Positions 47,288 to 56,474 of a stretch of 64,000 nucleotides of DNA are shown here, piece by piece. The position numbers were made by a program, and so were the translations under genes. The DNA is from Anaerolineales bacterium (lineage in GTDB: Bacteria; Chloroflexota; Anaerolineae; Anaerolineales; Villigracilaceae). Each line of letters starts with the position of its first letter. Position 1 is the stretch's first letter. Under the pieces are notes generated by a model that made no database searches, was not told the origin of the DNA, and saw only the letters and a program-made list of their open reading frames with translations. The stretch is taken from the NCBI GenBank assembly GCA_030583885.1, contig CP129480.1, positions 1,550,001-1,614,000 on the forward strand, written 5' to 3'.

Positions 47288-48043
47288 TTACATTCTGACC
47301 GGGATGTTGAGCGCTTTCAACTCACCCTTCAACCCGGCGATCTTTAACTTGCCGTCATGGAACAAGGAGGCGGCCAGCGCGGCATCCGCCCCGCCCTGCG
47401 TAAGCACCTCCGCAAAGTGGGAGGAGGTCCCTGCGCCGCCCGAAGCGATGACAGGCACAGACACGGCTCCTGCAATGGCGCGCGTCAATGGGATGTTGTA
47501 GCCGGCGAGTGTGCCGTCTGCATCCATGCTGGTAAGCAGGATTTCGCCCGCGCCCAATTCCACTGCGCGTATTGCCCATTCGATTGCATCCATTCCAGTT
47601 GGAACCCGTCCGCCGTTGATGTACACTTCCCAACCCGCATCGGCGCGGCGCGCATCGATTGCCAGCATGATACATTGTGCACCAAAACGGGCTGCGCCTT
47701 CGGATAGCAGCTCAGGCCTTTTCACTGCCGCCGAATTAATACTGACCTTGTCCGCGCCAGCCAGCAGGAGCTTTCTCATATCGTCCACCTCACGGATGCC
47801 GCCGCCGACGGTGAGCGGCATAAAGACGGTATCCGCCACACGCCCGACCAGATCAAGCGTTGTCCTGCGTCCCTCGTTCGTGGCGGAAATATCAAGAAAA
47901 ACCAGCTCATCCGCTCCCTGCTCATCGTAGAGACGCGCCTGTTCCACGGGGTCGCCTGCGTCGCGCAGGTTGATGAAGTTCACGCCCTTCACCACACGTC
48001 CGTCCTTGATGTCGAGGCAGGGAATAATTCGTTTTGCCAGCAT
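47288..48043 (-). CDS. hisF: Imidazole glycerol phosphate synthase subunit HisF
   Basis: The 251-residue TIM barrel starts [23 protein letters not shown] (catalytic Asp in CLDIKDG) and continues [31 protein letters not shown]. The second catalytic Asp is in [10 protein letters not shown], and the barrel ends [17 protein letters not shown]. It closes the imidazole ring with ammonia from HisH, giving IGP and AICAR. AAGGAGAA precedes the ATG. The gap to hisA holds a low-complexity inverted tract. Confidence 0.97.
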   Translation of the reverse strand: MLAKRIIPCLDIKDGRVVKGVNFINLRDAGDPVEQARLYDEQGADELVFLDISATNEGRRTTLDLVGRVADTVFMPLTVGGGIREVDDMRKLLLAGADKVSINSAAVKRPELLSEGAARFGAQCIMLAIDARRADAGWEVYINGGRVPTGMDAIEWAIRAVELGAGEILLTSMDADGTLAGYNIPLTRAIAGAVSVPVIASGGAGTSSHFAEVLTQGGADAALAASLFHDGKLKIAGLKGELKALNIPVRM

Positions 48044-48052
48044 AATTCTCCT

Positions 48053-48125
48053 TGTTGAAACACAATAAGCACGAAGTACACAAAGTGGGGAGTTGCAAAA
48101 TGTTTTTCCTTCGTGCCTTTGAGTG
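48053..48125. repeat. GCACGAAG-type inverted tract between hisA and hisF
   Basis: AAGCACGAAGTACACAAAG on the left and CCTTCGTGCCTTTGAGTGC, CTTTGTC on the right are imperfect inverse copies. There is no coding potential. Confidence 0.5.
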
Positions 48126-48133
48126 CTTTGTCT

Positions 48134-48853
48134 TCAGGAATCTTTCAATGCTTCCTTCAAATCAAGTGTCCCTTCATACAATGCACGTCCAATGATCGCG
48201 CCGGCCAGGTCTGCCTCACGCGCCGAGGTTACATCAGCGCGTGTATGCACACCCCCCGAAGCGATCACATCCAATCCGCTGACATCAGCCAGTTCGCGCG
48301 TGGCAGGGATATTCAACCCGCTGCCCAAACCATCCCTGCGAATGTCGGTAAAGATGATGGTGCGCAGTCCAACGGTCCGCATTTGAAGCGCCAGGTCCGA
48401 TGCTGAAATTCCGCTGCCGCCTTTCCAGCCGCGCACGCGCACAAGTCCGTCACGTACATCGATTGCAACGGCAATTTTTTCCGCCCCAAATTTTTTCAAG
48501 GAATCTTCAATCACTTGAGGCTGCTCAATCGCAATTGTGCCGAGCACCACGCGGCCCACCCCCAATGCAAGCGCGTTTTCAATGGCATCCAGGGAGCGCA
48601 TCCCGCCGCCGAATTGCACGCGCGCACCAAGTTTTAAGATCGATTCAAGAGCGGACCAATTTGCATGATCGTTCTCGCCAAAGGCGCCATCGAGGTTGAC
48701 CACATGCAGCCAGCGCGCACCCGCCTGCAACCATTGCCGTGCCGTTTGGGCAGGGTCGTCACTATAGGCTGTCATGCGCGCGGGGTCGCCCTCCTGCAAG
48801 CGCACAACCCTTCCGCCGCGCAAATCAAGGGCAGGATAAACAATAAAACTCAT
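48134..48853 (-). CDS. hisA: ProFAR isomerase HisA
   Basis: The 239-residue half-barrel pair begins YPALDLRGGRVVRLQEGD (Asp general base), continues VQFGGGMRSLDAIENALALGVGRVVLGT and has the second acid in FTDIRRDGLGSG; it ends VIASGGVHTRADV. It isomerises ProFAR to PRFAR. The ATG at 48853 overlaps the hisH stop (ATGA). Confidence 0.96.
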   Translation of the reverse strand: MSFIVYPALDLRGGRVVRLQEGDPARMTAYSDDPAQTARQWLQAGARWLHVVNLDGAFGENDHANWSALESILKLGARVQFGGGMRSLDAIENALALGVGRVVLGTIAIEQPQVIEDSLKKFGAEKIAVAIDVRDGLVRVRGWKGGSGISASDLALQMRTVGLRTIIFTDIRRDGLGSGLNIPATRELADVSGLDVIASGGVHTRADVTSAREADLAGAIIGRALYEGTLDLKEALKDS

Positions 48854-49464
48854 GCGGCCTCCAAAAAATTTTTCAATATTTGCAAACCCACACGCTGACT
48901 TTTTTCAGGATGAAACTGAACGCCGAAAATATTTCCGCGCTTCACAGCGCATGCATACTTTAAACCATACTCCATTTCCGCAAGAACATCCGCCGGGCTT
49001 CCTGGCTGACAATAATACGAGTGATTGAAATACACATACGCCCCGGTTTTGACCTGCCTAAAGAGCGGCGCATCTTCCTTAACCTCGACCTGATTCCAGC
49101 CTGTATGCGGGATCTTCAGCCCGGGCATTTGCGGGAAAGCCGCCACCCTGCCGGCGAGCAGACCCAGCCCAGGGTGTTCGCCCATCTCTTCGCCGATATC
49201 AAACAAGGCCTGCATTCCAACACAAATTCCCAGCAGTGGAATCCCGCGCCCAACCGCGTCCTTAATGGCATCTTCCAATCCGCGTGCCCGCAGCCCGGAC
49301 ATGAAATCGCCGAACGCCCCCACGCCCGGAAGAATAATCCTCTTTCCAGATAAAACCTTTTGCGGATCGTCCGTACGCACGACGATTGCGCCAACGGTTT
49401 CCAGTGCTTTTTGCACCGAGCGGAGATTGCCCGTGCCCGCGTCAATTAAGATGACATCCTTCAT
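48850..49464 (-). CDS. hisH: Imidazole glycerol phosphate synthase subunit HisH
   Basis: The 204-residue class I glutamine amidotransferase starts VILIDAGTGNLRSVQKAL, has the nucleophile in LLGICVGMQALFD (Cys near 80) and the His-Glu pair in FGVQFHPEKS. It supplies ammonia to HisF. The start was set at ATG 49464, where MKDVILID is conserved; longer in-frame extensions upstream overlap hisB in another frame and are not plausible. An AAGGATCG site lies upstream. Confidence 0.96.
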   Translation of the reverse strand: MKDVILIDAGTGNLRSVQKALETVGAIVVRTDDPQKVLSGKRIILPGVGAFGDFMSGLRARGLEDAIKDAVGRGIPLLGICVGMQALFDIGEEMGEHPGLGLLAGRVAAFPQMPGLKIPHTGWNQVEVKEDAPLFRQVKTGAYVYFNHSYYCQPGSPADVLAEMEYGLKYACAVKRGNIFGVQFHPEKSQRVGLQILKNFLEAA

Positions 49465-49513
49465 TTCACGATCCTTTTTCTGGGGCCGGACAGCCGGCCG
49501 CCGGACAGCGGAG

Positions 49514-50101
49514 TTATAGTACTCCCTTGGTGGATGGGATGTTTCCCGCGCGGCGTGGATCGATGTGAGTCGCTGCATCCAGCGCCCGCGCCCAGGCTTT
49601 GAACAAGGCTTCGGCTTGATGATGGTCATCACGTCCATATAAAATACGCGCGTGCAGATTGCAGCGGGATGCCACCGCGAACGATTCGAGAAAATGCGGA
49701 AACAAAGTGGTTGGGATATTTCCAACATAGGGTGAATGCCATTCGGCTTGAATGACGGCATACGGACGGCCCGACAGATCCACTGCAACATGCGCCAGCG
49801 TTTCATCCATCGCTGCGAAGGAATCCCCCATGCGGACAATTCCCCTGCGATCACCAAGCGCCTTATCGAAGGCTTGGCCGAATGCCAATGCCACATCTTC
49901 CAGCGTGTGATGGGTGTCAATGTGCAGATCCCCTTTTGCCTGAATGGACAGGTCGAACAATCCATGCACTGCGAGATGGGTGAGCATATGGTCGAGAAAA
50001 CCAATCCCTGTGGAGATTTCGTGTTTGCCCGTTCCATCCAGATCCAGTTTAATTTCGATCTGTGTCTCATTTGTTTGACGTGATAGTTCTGCCGTTCGCA
50101 T
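49514..50101 (-). CDS. hisB: Imidazoleglycerol-phosphate dehydratase HisB (monofunctional)
   Basis: The 195-residue protein shows the IGPD metal-site motifs [28 protein letters not shown] and [19 protein letters not shown]. It dehydrates IGP to imidazole acetol phosphate. It lacks the HAD phosphatase domain fused to HisB in enterobacteria. It is two bases downstream of hisC. Confidence 0.96.
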   Translation of the reverse strand: MRTAELSRQTNETQIEIKLDLDGTGKHEISTGIGFLDHMLTHLAVHGLFDLSIQAKGDLHIDTHHTLEDVALAFGQAFDKALGDRRGIVRMGDSFAAMDETLAHVAVDLSGRPYAVIQAEWHSPYVGNIPTTLFPHFLESFAVASRCNLHARILYGRDDHHQAEALFKAWARALDAATHIDPRRAGNIPSTKGVL

Positions 50102-50103
50102 GC

Positions 50104-51188
<1,085 letters not shown>

Positions 51189-51192
<4 letters not shown>

Positions 51193-52535
51193 GCAGATCT
51201 CCTTGTACGCATGTCGGCGGCGCTGGCATGTGCATCCAGACCTTCCGCCTCTGCAAGGATTACAGCAGTTCGGCTTATTGCCTGCGCCATACCTTCATCC
51301 AGCGCAACAAGGCTGACGATTTTCACAAAGTCCAATACATTCAGCGGAGACGCAAAACGCGCAGACCCGCCTGTCGGCATGACATGGCTGGGGCCTGCCA
51401 GGTAATCACCGAGGACTTCGAAGGAATGTTCCCCAAGAAAGACGCCACCGGCATTATTGACTTTTTCCACCCAGCGCCAGGGATCGTGTACCGAAAGCGC
51501 AAGATGTTCAGGAGCATACTCATTTGCCAGTTCCACAGCTTCCTCCAGATTCGCAGTCAGCACGGCGCCTCCGCGATTTTCCAGCGAAGCAGCAATCATC
51601 TCTGCCCGCCCCCGTTGTTCGATCTGCCTTCCGATCTCCGCCTGCACCGTCCCGATCAACTTCTGTGAGGGCGTCAATAGAATGGCAGATGCAAGGAAAT
51701 CATGTTCGGCTTGCGCCAGCAGGTCTGCGGCCACCCAGGCTGGGTTGGCGGATTCATCGGCAATCACAACAGTTTCCGTGGGACCCGCCAGCCCGTCGAT
51801 CCCCACCACACCATAGACCTGACGCTTCGCCAGTGTGACGAATAGATTGCCCGGACCAAATATCTTGTCCACCGGGCGGACGGATTCGGTGCCATACGCC
51901 AGAGCGGCGATGGCTTGCGCTCCGCCAAGCAGGTGAACCTCATCCACACCTGCGATGGCGCAGGCGGCCAGGATGATCGAGTCAACGGGCGGATTTTTTT
52001 CCGCCATCGAACGATTGGGAGGCGTGACGACCATGATGTCCTTCACACCGGCCACCCGCGCCGGGATGGCGCTCATCAATACTGTGGATGGCAGGGGGGC
52101 TGTCCCGGCGGGGACATACAGGCCTACGCGTTGGATCGGGCGGACGATCTGCCCCAGCGTGCCGCCGAGTTCGTTTGTAAACCATGAAGTCACGGGTTGA
52201 TGGCGGTGAAATGCTTCGATGCGCACCGCGGCTTGTTCGAGGGCGTTGCATTGGGCAGGGGTGATCGAGTCCAATGCGGCCTGGATGGCTGCTTTCGAAA
52301 CAGGGGCAGGCTTGAGGTCGAGACCATCGAGGCGTCGTGTCCAGCTTTGAAGCGCAGAGTCGCCGTTCCTCCGCACATCCTTCAAGATGCGCGTTACGGC
52401 TTGTTCCGCTGACAAGGATTCGCCGAAGAGTTTTTCAATGCCATCCAGCACGCGCGGGCTGACCGGAAATTCATTGGGCGGGGTCCGTTTGAGAATGGTT
52501 TGTCTTGCGGTGTTCGGATCATATTGTTTGAGCAT
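51189..52535 (-). CDS. hisD: Histidinol dehydrogenase HisD
   Basis: The 448-residue protein carries the family signature GLYVPAGTAPLPSTVLMSAIPA, VDEVHLLGGAQAIAALAYGTESV, KIFGPGNLFVTLAKRQV and the zinc/catalytic region LAQAEHDFLASAIL with GPSHVMPTGGSARF. It performs the last two NAD-dependent oxidations to histidine. GGAGGCC lies upstream of ATG 52535, eight bases after hisG. Confidence 0.96.
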
Positions 52536-52543
52536 GAGGCCTC

Positions 52544-53542
52544 CTATTTCAGTGCGGCCAGCATGGCGGTGTAGCGCGGCGGTTCTTCTTCAAAAATATA
52601 GGTGACCGGCGAAACGATGATGCCGCTGCCGCCGATCCTTCTTAGTTCACCGATGGCCTGTGGAAGATGGTCGCTGCGCACAACGATGGTGATGGAATAC
52701 CAGCCCTGATTTGATTCACGCGTGACGATCGGGCTGATGGTTGGACCCTGCAGCCCGCCGACGGTGGTCTGTGTGAAAAGGTTTTGAGCAATCGCTTCGG
52801 GGCTTTCCCCGCGCATGTTTGCAATGACGAGAAGGTTCTCCTTCGCCCGCAGATGCGCCTCGATGTATTCGAGCAGGCGACGCGCCATCTCCAGTGCGGC
52901 GGGATGGGTCTGCAGTGTCCTGCGGTTGGCGATCAGTACGGCTTGCGATTCCTGAATTACACCGTCGGACAGGGCGCGCAGACGGTTGTCCTTTAGGGTT
53001 TGCCCCGATGAGACCAGGTCGGAAATGATGTCGGCATACCCGATGGCCGGTGCGGTTTCGAGTGTGCCCTCCGCGTAGATCAACATGTGCGCGATCCTGT
53101 GTTGATTCAGAAACCGCTCGGTGAGGACGGGAAATTTTGTCGCCACACGCAGTGGACGGCCCAATGTCGCCCCGAATTTTTCGAGGGATGAAACATCGGT
53201 GACATGCCTCCATGCCTCGGGCACCGCCAGCATGAGCGAACAATGTCCAAACCCAAGCGCATTGTGCAGGACGATCACATCCCCATTTCCGCCGCGCTTT
53301 TCCTCAAGCACATCCATGCCTGTGATGCCAAAATCGACACTGCCCTGACGGACACTGACCACGATATCGGCGGGTCTTTGAAAGAGCACACCCAATTCGG
53401 GCAGGGCCGGCACCTCCGCCTGATATTGGCGCGGGTTGGGTTTGAATACGGGAAGCCCGGCCGCCGAGAGGAAACCTAAGGCATTGTCCTGCAGGCGGCC
53501 CTTGGATGGGAGCGATAAGCGGATGGTCGGTTGTGATTGCAT
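52544..53542 (-). CDS. hisG: ATP phosphoribosyltransferase HisG, long form
   Basis: The 332-residue enzyme is the long HisG, with the catalytic lobes IRLSLPSKGRLQDNALGFL, VDFGITGMDVLEE and the PRPP site EGTLETAPAIGYADIISDLVSSGQTL. A C-terminal ACT/PII-like regulatory domain (about 240-332, GLQGPTISPIVTRESNQGWYSITIVV) allows allosteric histidine inhibition without HisZ. The start at ATG 53542 has AAAGGA nine bases upstream. It is the first structural gene and lies behind the leader-peptide attenuator. Confidence 0.96.
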   Translation of the reverse strand: MQSQPTIRLSLPSKGRLQDNALGFLSAAGLPVFKPNPRQYQAEVPALPELGVLFQRPADIVVSVRQGSVDFGITGMDVLEEKRGGNGDVIVLHNALGFGHCSLMLAVPEAWRHVTDVSSLEKFGATLGRPLRVATKFPVLTERFLNQHRIAHMLIYAEGTLETAPAIGYADIISDLVSSGQTLKDNRLRALSDGVIQESQAVLIANRRTLQTHPAALEMARRLLEYIEAHLRAKENLLVIANMRGESPEAIAQNLFTQTTVGGLQGPTISPIVTRESNQGWYSITIVVRSDHLPQAIGELRRIGGSGIIVSPVTYIFEEEPPRYTAMLAALK

Positions 53543-53573
53543 GCATGGGTCCTTTGATGGATGGCTGAAAATG

Positions 53574-53605
53574 AAAACAAAAAACCCCGGTCATTGACCG
53601 GGGTT
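53574..53605 (-). terminator. Attenuator terminator of the his operon
   Basis: On the minus strand the perfect 11-pair stem AACCCCGGTCA/TGACCGGGGTT is followed by TTTTTTGTTTTC. It lies between the leader-peptide stop (53630) and the hisG start (53542), so transcription into the structural genes needs it to be avoided. Confidence 0.93.
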
Positions 53606-53629
53606 CTGCGAAACGGGGTATGCGGGCTG

Positions 53630-53722
53630 TTATTGCCTGAACACACGTACACACAGATGGACCGCCTGGTCAATCAGGGGGTTGGTGAAATGATGATGGC
53701 CGTGTGTGTACATGGAATTCAT
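53630..53722 (-). CDS. hisL: His operon leader peptide
   Basis: On the minus strand ATG 53722 opens a 30-codon frame ending in TAA at 53630. The peptide starts MNSMYTHGHHHFTNPLIDQA and has five His residues, four of them within five codons (7, 9, 10, 11: HGHHH; one more at 22). ATG 53713, three codons in, is an alternative start. Downstream lies a strong terminator. Pairing ATTGACC (53674-53668) with GGTCAAT (53599-53593) would form an antiterminator. TACACACA (53710-53703) with TGTGTGTA (53655-53648) would form a protecting hairpin. Together these are the four regions of a classical his attenuator. Confidence 0.88.
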   Translation of the reverse strand: MNSMYTHGHHHFTNPLIDQAVHLCVRVFRQ

Positions 53723-53732
53723 GGTGGGGAAC

Positions 53733-53761
53733 AGTATACCAATGCTCAGGCTGTTTGGCAA
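53733..53761 (-). promoter_or_regulatory. Promoter of the his operon
   Basis: On the minus strand TTGCCA (53761-53756), a 17-base spacer and TATACT (53738-53733) place transcription start near 53726. This is only a few bases before the first leader ATG, so the leader peptide is nearly leaderless. Confidence 0.75.
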
Positions 53762-53840
53762 TAAGGAAATCACCCCCCCTCCTTTTTTGAAAATTAACAG
53801 CTGGGTATCGCAGCCACCAAATCCTTCACGCAGACATGCG

Positions 53841-53868
53841 TTGCTGCATGCCTGTTTTGTTGTATACT
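53841..53868 (+). promoter_or_regulatory. Possible promoter for the acyltransferase gene
   Basis: TTGCTG (53841-53846), a 16-base spacer and TATACT (53863-53868) lie about 120 bases before the gene at 53989. The rest of 53762-53988 contains no gene. Confidence 0.5.
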
Positions 53869-53988
53869 TAAACCATCCAAAATCTCAAGGCGGATATCAT
53901 ACCTATGAAAAGATTCTCCCTCCTACGTTGTTTGCTTTTACCCATGCTTCAATCGAAACTTGAATCTCAAATATAAGGGCAGCATCAC

Positions 53989-55116
53989 ATGATTCCCGGC
54001 TTGGATGGGCTGCGCGCAATTGCATTTTTGGTCCTTTTTGGGCTGCATACAGGTTACCTGGAATTCGGCTGGATGGGGGTGCAGTTGTTTTTTGTCCTGT
54101 CAGGCTTTCTTATAACGATTATCCTTCTGCGGATGAAGGAAAATTTGCATTTGGGGGGCTATCTGTATAAATTCTATATCCGGCGGGTTCTGAGAATTTT
54201 TCCGCTTTATTATTTTTACCTGATCCTGATGCTGGGAATTGCAGCCTGGCTGATCTCCATCCCGTACCGGGCAGGTTTGATGGAGGCGTTTCAAGATCAG
54301 GTTTTGTACGCATTCCTATATATTTATGACTTTTATTCAGCTGTCCGAGGGGTTCAACCTTCAGGCTTTCTAATGCATTTATGGTCCCTTTCGGTGGAAG
54401 AGCAGTTTTATTTGGTCTGGCCTCTCTTGATTTTTCTTGTTCCTGAAAAATACCTGAAAAAGTTGTTTCTCGCGGGGATTTTTTCCGGCCTCCTGTTTCG
54501 TGGAGTTTTTTTCCTTATCTATAATTTAGGCGCGTCCAAATATTTTCAGGAGCCGGTGGCTCTTGCCCTGTATCCCCTCCCATTTACTCATGTGGACGCC
54601 TTTGCCTTCGGCGCGTATATTTCCCGCTTTTCAATCCGTAATGCCAGAAGCCAGCTTGTTTATTTGGGAAGCTTTCTCCTGTTCGCGGGATTTGCCACCC
54701 AATATCTCGCTACCGGGGAGGTGGGATCCCTTTCATCGCTGGGGTATCCGGTTACCATGCCGAACGCCTATCAGTTCCTGTGGGCGTATTCTCTGCTCAA
54801 CTATTGGTTTGCCGTATTGATTTATTGTATTGTGAATGAAAGCCTTTTTGTAAAATTCCTTGAATTGCCGACTTTGCGATACCTTGGCAGGATTTCGTAT
54901 GGATTGTACGTATATCATCTGCCGCTCATCTGGTTTACGGCGCGTCTGCGCGATGTAAGAGGCTTTGCAGATATCTCCCCAATTCAGATAACACTGATAT
55001 CCCTTGCAGCGACCATTCTCATCGCTTCCATAAGTTACCACCTGATGGAAAATCCCCTGATTCGATTAAAAGATACTCTTGCCGCCTATACCCGCAGTCA
55101 GCCCCAATCTCAGTGA
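53989..55116 (+). CDS. Acyltransferase 3 family membrane protein (OafA-like)
   Basis: The 375-residue protein begins IPGLDGLRAIAFLVLFGLHT and GWMGVQLFFVLSGFLITIILL, the acyltransferase 3 signature with His near residue 24. It then has FYIRRVLRIFPLYYFYL and LWSLSVEEQFYLVWPLLIF. About ten membrane helices follow. Family members O-acetylate cell-surface sugars or peptidoglycan. The ATG has a weak AAGGGCAG site. No glycan cluster surrounds it, so the acceptor is unknown. Confidence 0.9.
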   Translation: MIPGLDGLRAIAFLVLFGLHTGYLEFGWMGVQLFFVLSGFLITIILLRMKENLHLGGYLYKFYIRRVLRIFPLYYFYLILMLGIAAWLISIPYRAGLMEAFQDQVLYAFLYIYDFYSAVRGVQPSGFLMHLWSLSVEEQFYLVWPLLIFLVPEKYLKKLFLAGIFSGLLFRGVFFLIYNLGASKYFQEPVALALYPLPFTHVDAFAFGAYISRFSIRNARSQLVYLGSFLLFAGFATQYLATGEVGSLSSLGYPVTMPNAYQFLWAYSLLNYWFAVLIYCIVNESLFVKFLELPTLRYLGRISYGLYVYHLPLIWFTARLRDVRGFADISPIQITLISLAATILIASISYHLMENPLIRLKDTLAAYTRSQPQSQ

Positions 55117-55272
55117 CTGGAATGTGTCAAATCATGGACACATTCCGGAATGGCAAGCCAGTAAACTCACCACTTTTAATTATGCCAGCTTGAGGAAGGT
55201 TTATCAAATATTGGGTGACTTTTTGATTACGCAGTGTTATATACTTGGAATATATCCCCAAAAACAGGAAAA

Positions 55273-56412
55273 ATGCCCATGCTCACCATCGAAAAAGTGG
55301 ATACCGAGAATAAAAAGCAGGTCAGACGTTTTGTGGAACTTCCGTTTCGCATTTATGCGGACTGCCCGCAGTGGGTTCCGCCCTTGAATGTGGATGCATA
55401 TAACCAGTTGAATCGCAAAAAACATCCCTTTCATGAGCATTCGGACGTGGATTTTTTTCTGGCTGTGCGCAATGGAAAAGAGGTCGGTCGCATTGCCGCG
55501 ATTGAGAACAAGCCTTTCAACACATATCACAACGAGAAAACTGCGGATTTTTACCTCTTTGAATGTGAAAACGACATCGAAGCCGCATCCGTCCTGTTCA
55601 ATACCGTCTTTGATTGGGCGAAAACGCGCGGCTTGGATACGGTGATCGGTCCCAAGGGCATGGGTCCGCTGGACGGCTATGGGACGCTGGTCTTTGGGCA
55701 TGAACACCGTCAGACGATGACCATGCTCAATTACAACCACGCCCACTACCAGTCACTGATCGAAGCGCAGGGTTTTGTAAAGGAAGTGGATTTCGTCTCG
55801 TGTTATCTGCCCGCAGATAAATTCCAAATGCCCGACCGCGTCAAAAAGATTGCAGAACGGGTAATGGAGCGCGGTCATCTTGAAATAAAAACCTTCAAAA
55901 ACAAAAAGGAGTTATTGGGATGGGCGGCCCGCATCGGCAGGGCGTATAACGATGCCTTTGTACGCAACTGGGAATATTATCCACTGACCCAGCGCGAGAT
56001 TGATTTTGTGGTCGAAAATATTATGACGATTGCCGACCACCGCCTGATAAAAATCATCACGCGCGGCGAGGATGTGGTCGGATTTCTCTTCGCCTTCCAT
56101 GACGTTTCCGCCGCGCTTCAACGCGCACGGGGGAGGTTGTTCCCGTTTGGGTTGATCGACATTTTGATGGAGGTCCGCCGCACGAATACGGTCGCTGTGA
56201 ATGGCATGGGTATTTTGCCCGAACATCAAGGACATGGCGGTAATGCGTTGTTGTATTATGCAATGGGCAACACGCTGTTAAATTTCAAGCAATTCGTCCA
56301 TGTGGAAATGACCCAGGTTGCCGAGACCACCGAGCAAATGCGCGCGGACTTGAAGAACCTGAATGGTGTGGAATATAAAAATAATCGTGTCTATCGTAGG
56401 GCGGTCGCGTAA
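55273..56412 (+). CDS. GNAT-like acyltransferase, large single-gene form
   Basis: The 379-residue protein (ATG 55273; ATG 55279 also possible after AGGAAA) has an N-terminal part with PFRIYADCPQWVPPL and VRNGKEVGRIAAIENKPFNTYH, as in N-acyltransferase-like proteins that contain two GNAT folds. The C-terminus has VNGMGILPEHQGHGGNALLYYAMG, the acetyl-CoA loop (Q-x-x-G-x-G/A type). The target is unknown; related proteins are called GNAT or hypothetical. It lies 62 bases before the GH13 gene and could be cotranscribed with it. Confidence 0.7.
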   Translation: MPMLTIEKVDTENKKQVRRFVELPFRIYADCPQWVPPLNVDAYNQLNRKKHPFHEHSDVDFFLAVRNGKEVGRIAAIENKPFNTYHNEKTADFYLFECENDIEAASVLFNTVFDWAKTRGLDTVIGPKGMGPLDGYGTLVFGHEHRQTMTMLNYNHAHYQSLIEAQGFVKEVDFVSCYLPADKFQMPDRVKKIAERVMERGHLEIKTFKNKKELLGWAARIGRAYNDAFVRNWEYYPLTQREIDFVVENIMTIADHRLIKIITRGEDVVGFLFAFHDVSAALQRARGRLFPFGLIDILMEVRRTNTVAVNGMGILPEHQGHGGNALLYYAMGNTLLNFKQFVHVEMTQVAETTEQMRADLKNLNGVEYKNNRVYRRAVA

Positions 56413-56474
56413 TATGTGTCCGCATTGTTGATGAATGTAATATTGCCAATCATTAATCGGTTATCATTATTATC

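Noticed and set aside
52544..53542. Fused or frameshifted hisG because of its length
   Set aside because: 332 residues fits the long HisG form with its own regulatory domain.
53706..53963. Plus-strand frame of 85 codons before the acyltransferase
   Set aside because: It covers the his promoter and leader on the other strand and has no conserved features; the leader peptide explains this DNA better.
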